Assembly (NCBI GenBank): GCA_020631735.1
Contig: CM036188.1
Location: 14,674,214-14,738,213 of the forward strand
DNA length: 64,000 nt
Origin: Saccharum officinarum
Taxonomy: Eukaryota > Streptophyta > Magnoliopsida > Poales > Poaceae
Direction of reading: 5' to 3'
Shown here: in pieces, positions 61,164 through 64,000 of the stretch
Numbering within the stretch: position 1 is the stretch's first letter
How the letters are laid out: each line of letters begins with the position of its first letter
Translations under genes and position numbers: made by a program
The notes under the pieces: model-generated
Told to the model about the DNA's origin: nothing
Seen by the model: only the letters and a program-made list of their open reading frames with translations
The model's database searches: none

Positions 61164-61611
61164 CTTCCCCTCTTAATAGTTCGGCTATCGACCCTAAACC
61201 ACTCACACCCTCTATGGTGTCTGAGTGTAAAAAAAATGGCCCTATGGTTATACCTTTGCCTTGAGCCCATTTTGTTTCTCCAAATGATATGATCCACTTC
61301 ATATCATCACATGACCGTCTCGATCCATCGACCTTGACTTCACTTGCTCTTCACCGTTGCATCGGTCCATCGGCGCCAAGTCTTGCTCAAGCTTCACCAT
61401 TGCATGGTCTTTCGCCTCGAAGCCTCGACTAGCCCTTCACCTTCACAACCGGTCCATCGAGCTAAGCCTCATCTTGGTCTTCACCATTTTGGTCATATGA
61501 GTCAATGTCATGTCTCATATTCAATGACCACCTTTATCTAAATCATTCACTTAGATACAAAGGTTAGTCCTAGGTTTCATCAATTAGCCAAAACCAAACT
61601 AGGGACTTTCA

Positions 61612-62711
61612 ATCTCCCCCTTTTTGGTAATTGATGACAACCCTCACAAAGATGATTTTGATAATAAAAGTTTTGAACTTGTCATACTTGTCCAATCATT
61701 TTGCTCATAAGTAAAATTTGGACAATTATCACAAGCTCGGTTTTGGTAGCATTAGCTCCCCCTACATATGTGCATAGAGTTTGGATTGAAAGCTTTGCAC
61801 ATATGCATAGATAGAAGTGTTGGGAGAGTAATTCTACCAAAATGATGCTAAGGTGTAAGAAATGGACCTTTGAAGCGTGATGCCAATCGGAGTTGCCTTT
61901 TACACCATCCTTAGCATCATGAAGTAACTAGACATCCAACAAAAACTCAAGAACCCCGTGAGATCAACATTATATGTAAAGGTTCTTGGACCACTTGTAA
62001 AGCTTTAGGCAAGTCTAGATACCACATGTAAAACTATTCCTATGCATGCTAGTAGATCATTTCATCATCCAAGTTCTATACTAGCATTGCACCACACAAG
62101 CATGTATATTGAATTTAAATACGTGTGCAATGAGCAAGTCATATGAAAATGCACAAACAAATGCAACAACTTTATTTATGAGCTTGCTCCCCTACTTGTG
62201 TGCATCAAAAATTTTATTTACCCCTTTATCATGTTGAATCATCTTTTTCTCTCCCCCTTTGTCAACAACTTACCCAAAAATGGGATCAAATTGTGGAGAG
62301 AAGAAAAATGTTCGATGGAGTAGGTTAAAATTCATCAAATTTGGTTCAACCTAGAACACTTGCCAAAGATATTTAATTCGATTTGAACCAAAGACAAGCT
62401 TCTTCACACCTCATAATAAGGGTTATCTTGCCTATGTTGAATTAAACATTTATAGCAAATCTTCTAGATTCAACACTAGGTGTGCAAGCTCACAAACATG
62501 TCATATGCCACCACTAGATCAAATCAAACAAAGAGGCAATAGTGGTAACATATATCCATCAAATTCATTTGATTTATCATGAATGCTCATGCATACCACT
62601 TATTATGTCTACATGCTCTAGCAAGTCCTTAGCATAGGATGAATGACATGTCAATCAACTTTACCTTGCAATGTCGAAGGAGAGGCATGTCAATAAGTGA
62701 GTGGGGTGAAT
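61612..62711 (-). other. Non-coding 3' internal region of the SIRE-type element
   Basis: Between the pol stop codon and the polypurine tract lie about 1.1 kb without any open frame of note. No envelope-like frame survives. The tract next to the LTR is the minus-strand polypurine tract. Confidence 0.6.
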
Positions 62712-64000
62712 TCAACTCATGTTTGAGAAATCAAGAATATTCAATTCATTCCTTAGCTTGCAAAACCTCTTTTCATCAAGTGGCTTAGTTAGAATATCGG
62801 CAAGTTGATCATCGGTGCCAACACTCTCAATGGCAATATCTCCCTTTTGTTGATGATCTCTAATGAAATGATGTCTTATGTCAATATGCTTTGTTCTTCC
62901 ATGTTGAACCGGGTTTTGTATCATCTTGATTGCACTCTCATTATCACATAGCAATGGCACATTCTTGAAGTTGAGGCCATAATCCTTCAAAGTTGATTTC
63001 ATCCATAGCAATTGTGCACAACAACTCCCCGCACTCACATATTCGGCTTCGGCGGTAGAGATTGCCACACTATTTTGTTTCTTTGAGGACCATGACACAA
63101 GTGATCTTCCAAGTAATTGACATGTGCCACTTGTGCTCTTTCTATTGATCTTGCAACCCCCATAGTCGGAGTCCGAATATCCAATCAATTCAAACTTTGA
63201 CCCCTTGGGATACCATAGTCTAACATCTCTTGTTTGCTTCAAGTACCTCAATATTCTCTTTGTGGCCGTGAGATGACTCTCTCTAGGTGAGGCTTGATAT
63301 CTAGCACACATGCAAACACTAAACATGACATCCGGCCTTGATGCGGTGACATAGAGTAGACTTCCAATCAAAGACCGATATTCCTTTTGATTCACCATAT
63401 TGCCATCAAGATCACTATCCAAATTGCCATTTGTACCCATTGGAGTTGAAATTGGCTTTGCATCTTGCATTCCAAACTTCTTCAACATGTCCCTTATGTA
63501 TTTCCCTTGACTCACAAATGTCCCATTCTTCAATTGCTTTACTTGGAGACCAAGGAAGTAGCTAAGTTCACCAATCATAGACATTTCAAACTCTTTGGCC
63601 ATCATAGCACCAAATTCTTCACAATAAGCTTGATCGGTTGATCCAAAGATGATGTCATCAACATATATTTGCACTATGAGTAGATCATTCCTAATCTTCT
63701 TGGTGAATAGAGTTGTATCAACCTTGCCCATCTTGAATCCCTTAGAGAGAAGGAAATCCCTTAGCCTCTCATACCATGCTCTAGGTGCTTGCTTTAAGCC
63801 ATATAAAGCCTTCTTTAACTTGTACACATGGTTGGGTTTCTTGTCATCTTCAAATCCGGGCGGTTGCTCAACGAAGACTAACTCATTGATGATCCCATTG
63901 AGAAATGCACTTTTGACATCCATTTGATATAGTTTGATGTTGTGTGCACAAGCATAAGCCAATAGAATCCTTATTGCCTCCAATCTTGCCACGGGAGCAT
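62712..64000 (-). CDS. Copia pol, reverse transcriptase and RNase H part (partial)
   Basis: Open from the right window edge to a stop at 62712 on the minus strand. It lacks the upstream gag, protease and integrase, which lie beyond the window. The reverse transcriptase begins PVARLEAIRILLAYA and has YQMDVKSAFLNG, KKALYGLKQAPRAWY and the catalytic YVDD in QIYVDDIIFGS. The connection continues to RNase H with GYSDSDYGG, STAEAEYVSAG, LLCDNESAIKM and TKHIDIRHHF, covering the D-E-D-D residues. The product ends in the LADILTKPL family tail. There are no stops or frameshifts in more than 425 codons, so this copy may be young. Domain order and motifs place it in Ty1/Copia; the SIRE lineage is inferred from LTR and 3' region. 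Confidence 0.93.
   Translation of the reverse strand, partial: APVARLEAIRILLAYACAHNIKLYQMDVKSAFLNGIINELVFVEQPPGFEDDKKPNHVYKLKKALYGLKQAPRAWYERLRDFLLSKGFKMGKVDTTLFTKKIRNDLLIVQIYVDDIIFGSTDQAYCEEFGAMMAKEFEMSMIGELSYFLGLQVKQLKNGTFVSQGKYIRDMLKKFGMQDAKPISTPMGTNGNLDSDLDGNMVNQKEYRSLIGSLLYVTASRPDVMFSVCMCARYQASPRESHLTATKRILRYLKQTRDVRLWYPKGSKFELIGYSDSDYGGCKINRKSTSGTCQLLGRSLVSWSSKKQNSVAISTAEAEYVSAGSCCAQLLWMKSTLKDYGLNFKNVPLLCDNESAIKMIQNPVQHGRTKHIDIRHHFIRDHQQKGDIAIESVGTDDQLADILTKPLDEKRFCKLRNELNILDFSNMS

Larger units (their letters stand above)
57699..61611 (-). mobile_element. 3' LTR of a SIRE-type Copia retrotransposon, interrupted
   Basis: Plus-strand ends TGTAAGGTCC and GGGACTTTCA give the TG...CA borders. 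A minus-strand polypurine tract (complement of ctccccctttttgg at about 61615-61629) lies just outside its 5' border. On the minus strand it is therefore the downstream LTR of the pol gene at 62712-64000. It is interrupted by a solo LTR (59516-61163), which leaves about 2.26 kb of LTR. It contains a GC-rich palindromic repeat array (58681-59170). Phrases such as cttccccctcttaatag-like and ggccctatggttatacc are typical of the SIRE/Maximus lineage in grasses (from memory). Confidence 0.8.

Overview
The window is nuclear DNA from a grass. Five spliced genes with typical plant introns are embedded in a dense layer of grass-type transposons: Tourist, Stowaway, hAT, CACTA, MULE and Helitron elements, a LINE, SINEs, and LTR elements of the SIRE/Copia kind. 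Protein sequences, the SIRE LTR and the MITE families suggest a panicoid grass, perhaps Andropogoneae (sorghum, sugarcane or Miscanthus group). That placement is inference; no species-specific marker was read.

Layout. 1-6.6 kb: a Helitron 3' end, a Harbinger-like element with a Stowaway inside, a decayed first exon of a citrate-binding-protein-like gene with a MITE in its signal-peptide region, and more MITEs. 6.7-7.4 kb (minus): an intact two-exon ASR (ABA/stress/ripening) gene with a TATA box. 7.5-26.3 kb: accessory DNA with MITEs, a clean hAT element (8-bp target duplication), a MULE-like family in two opposite copies, a 5'-truncated LINE, a duplicated segment whose copies differ by MITE insertions, and a second Helitron 3' end. 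27.1-29.8 kb (plus): a seven-exon SYP61-type syntaxin gene. 30.5-33.5 kb (plus): ribosomal protein L3, five coding exons, with telo-box and GGCCCA-type promoter motifs. 34.3-38.5 kb: a non-autonomous CACTA element, then a decayed MuDR-like element carrying a SINE. 39.1-43.8 kb (plus): an Alba-domain RGG-tail RNA-binding protein gene, apparently frameshifted in its last exon. 45.3-50.3 kb (minus): a type-B cytokinin response regulator, six coding exons plus a 5'UTR intron. 51-64 kb: nested LTR retrotransposons, with three solo LTRs of one 1.65-kb family (one inside another, the third inside the 3' LTR of a SIRE-type Copia element) and the 3' half of that element's pol, which runs off the window.

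The five genes are ordinary, unlinked housekeeping or regulatory genes (stress protein, trans-Golgi SNARE, ribosome, RNA-binding, cytokinin signalling), each with its own promoter; there is no operon-like logic. I found no convincing undescribed multi-gene system. The most interesting signals are the Alba reading-frame break, the empty-site comparisons that date MITE insertions relative to local duplications, the nested solo LTRs, the palindromic GACCGGACGCG array in the SIRE LTR, a perfect 23-bp hairpin, a 25-C homopolymer in an intron, and a stray copy of the SYP61 upstream region 13.7 kb away.
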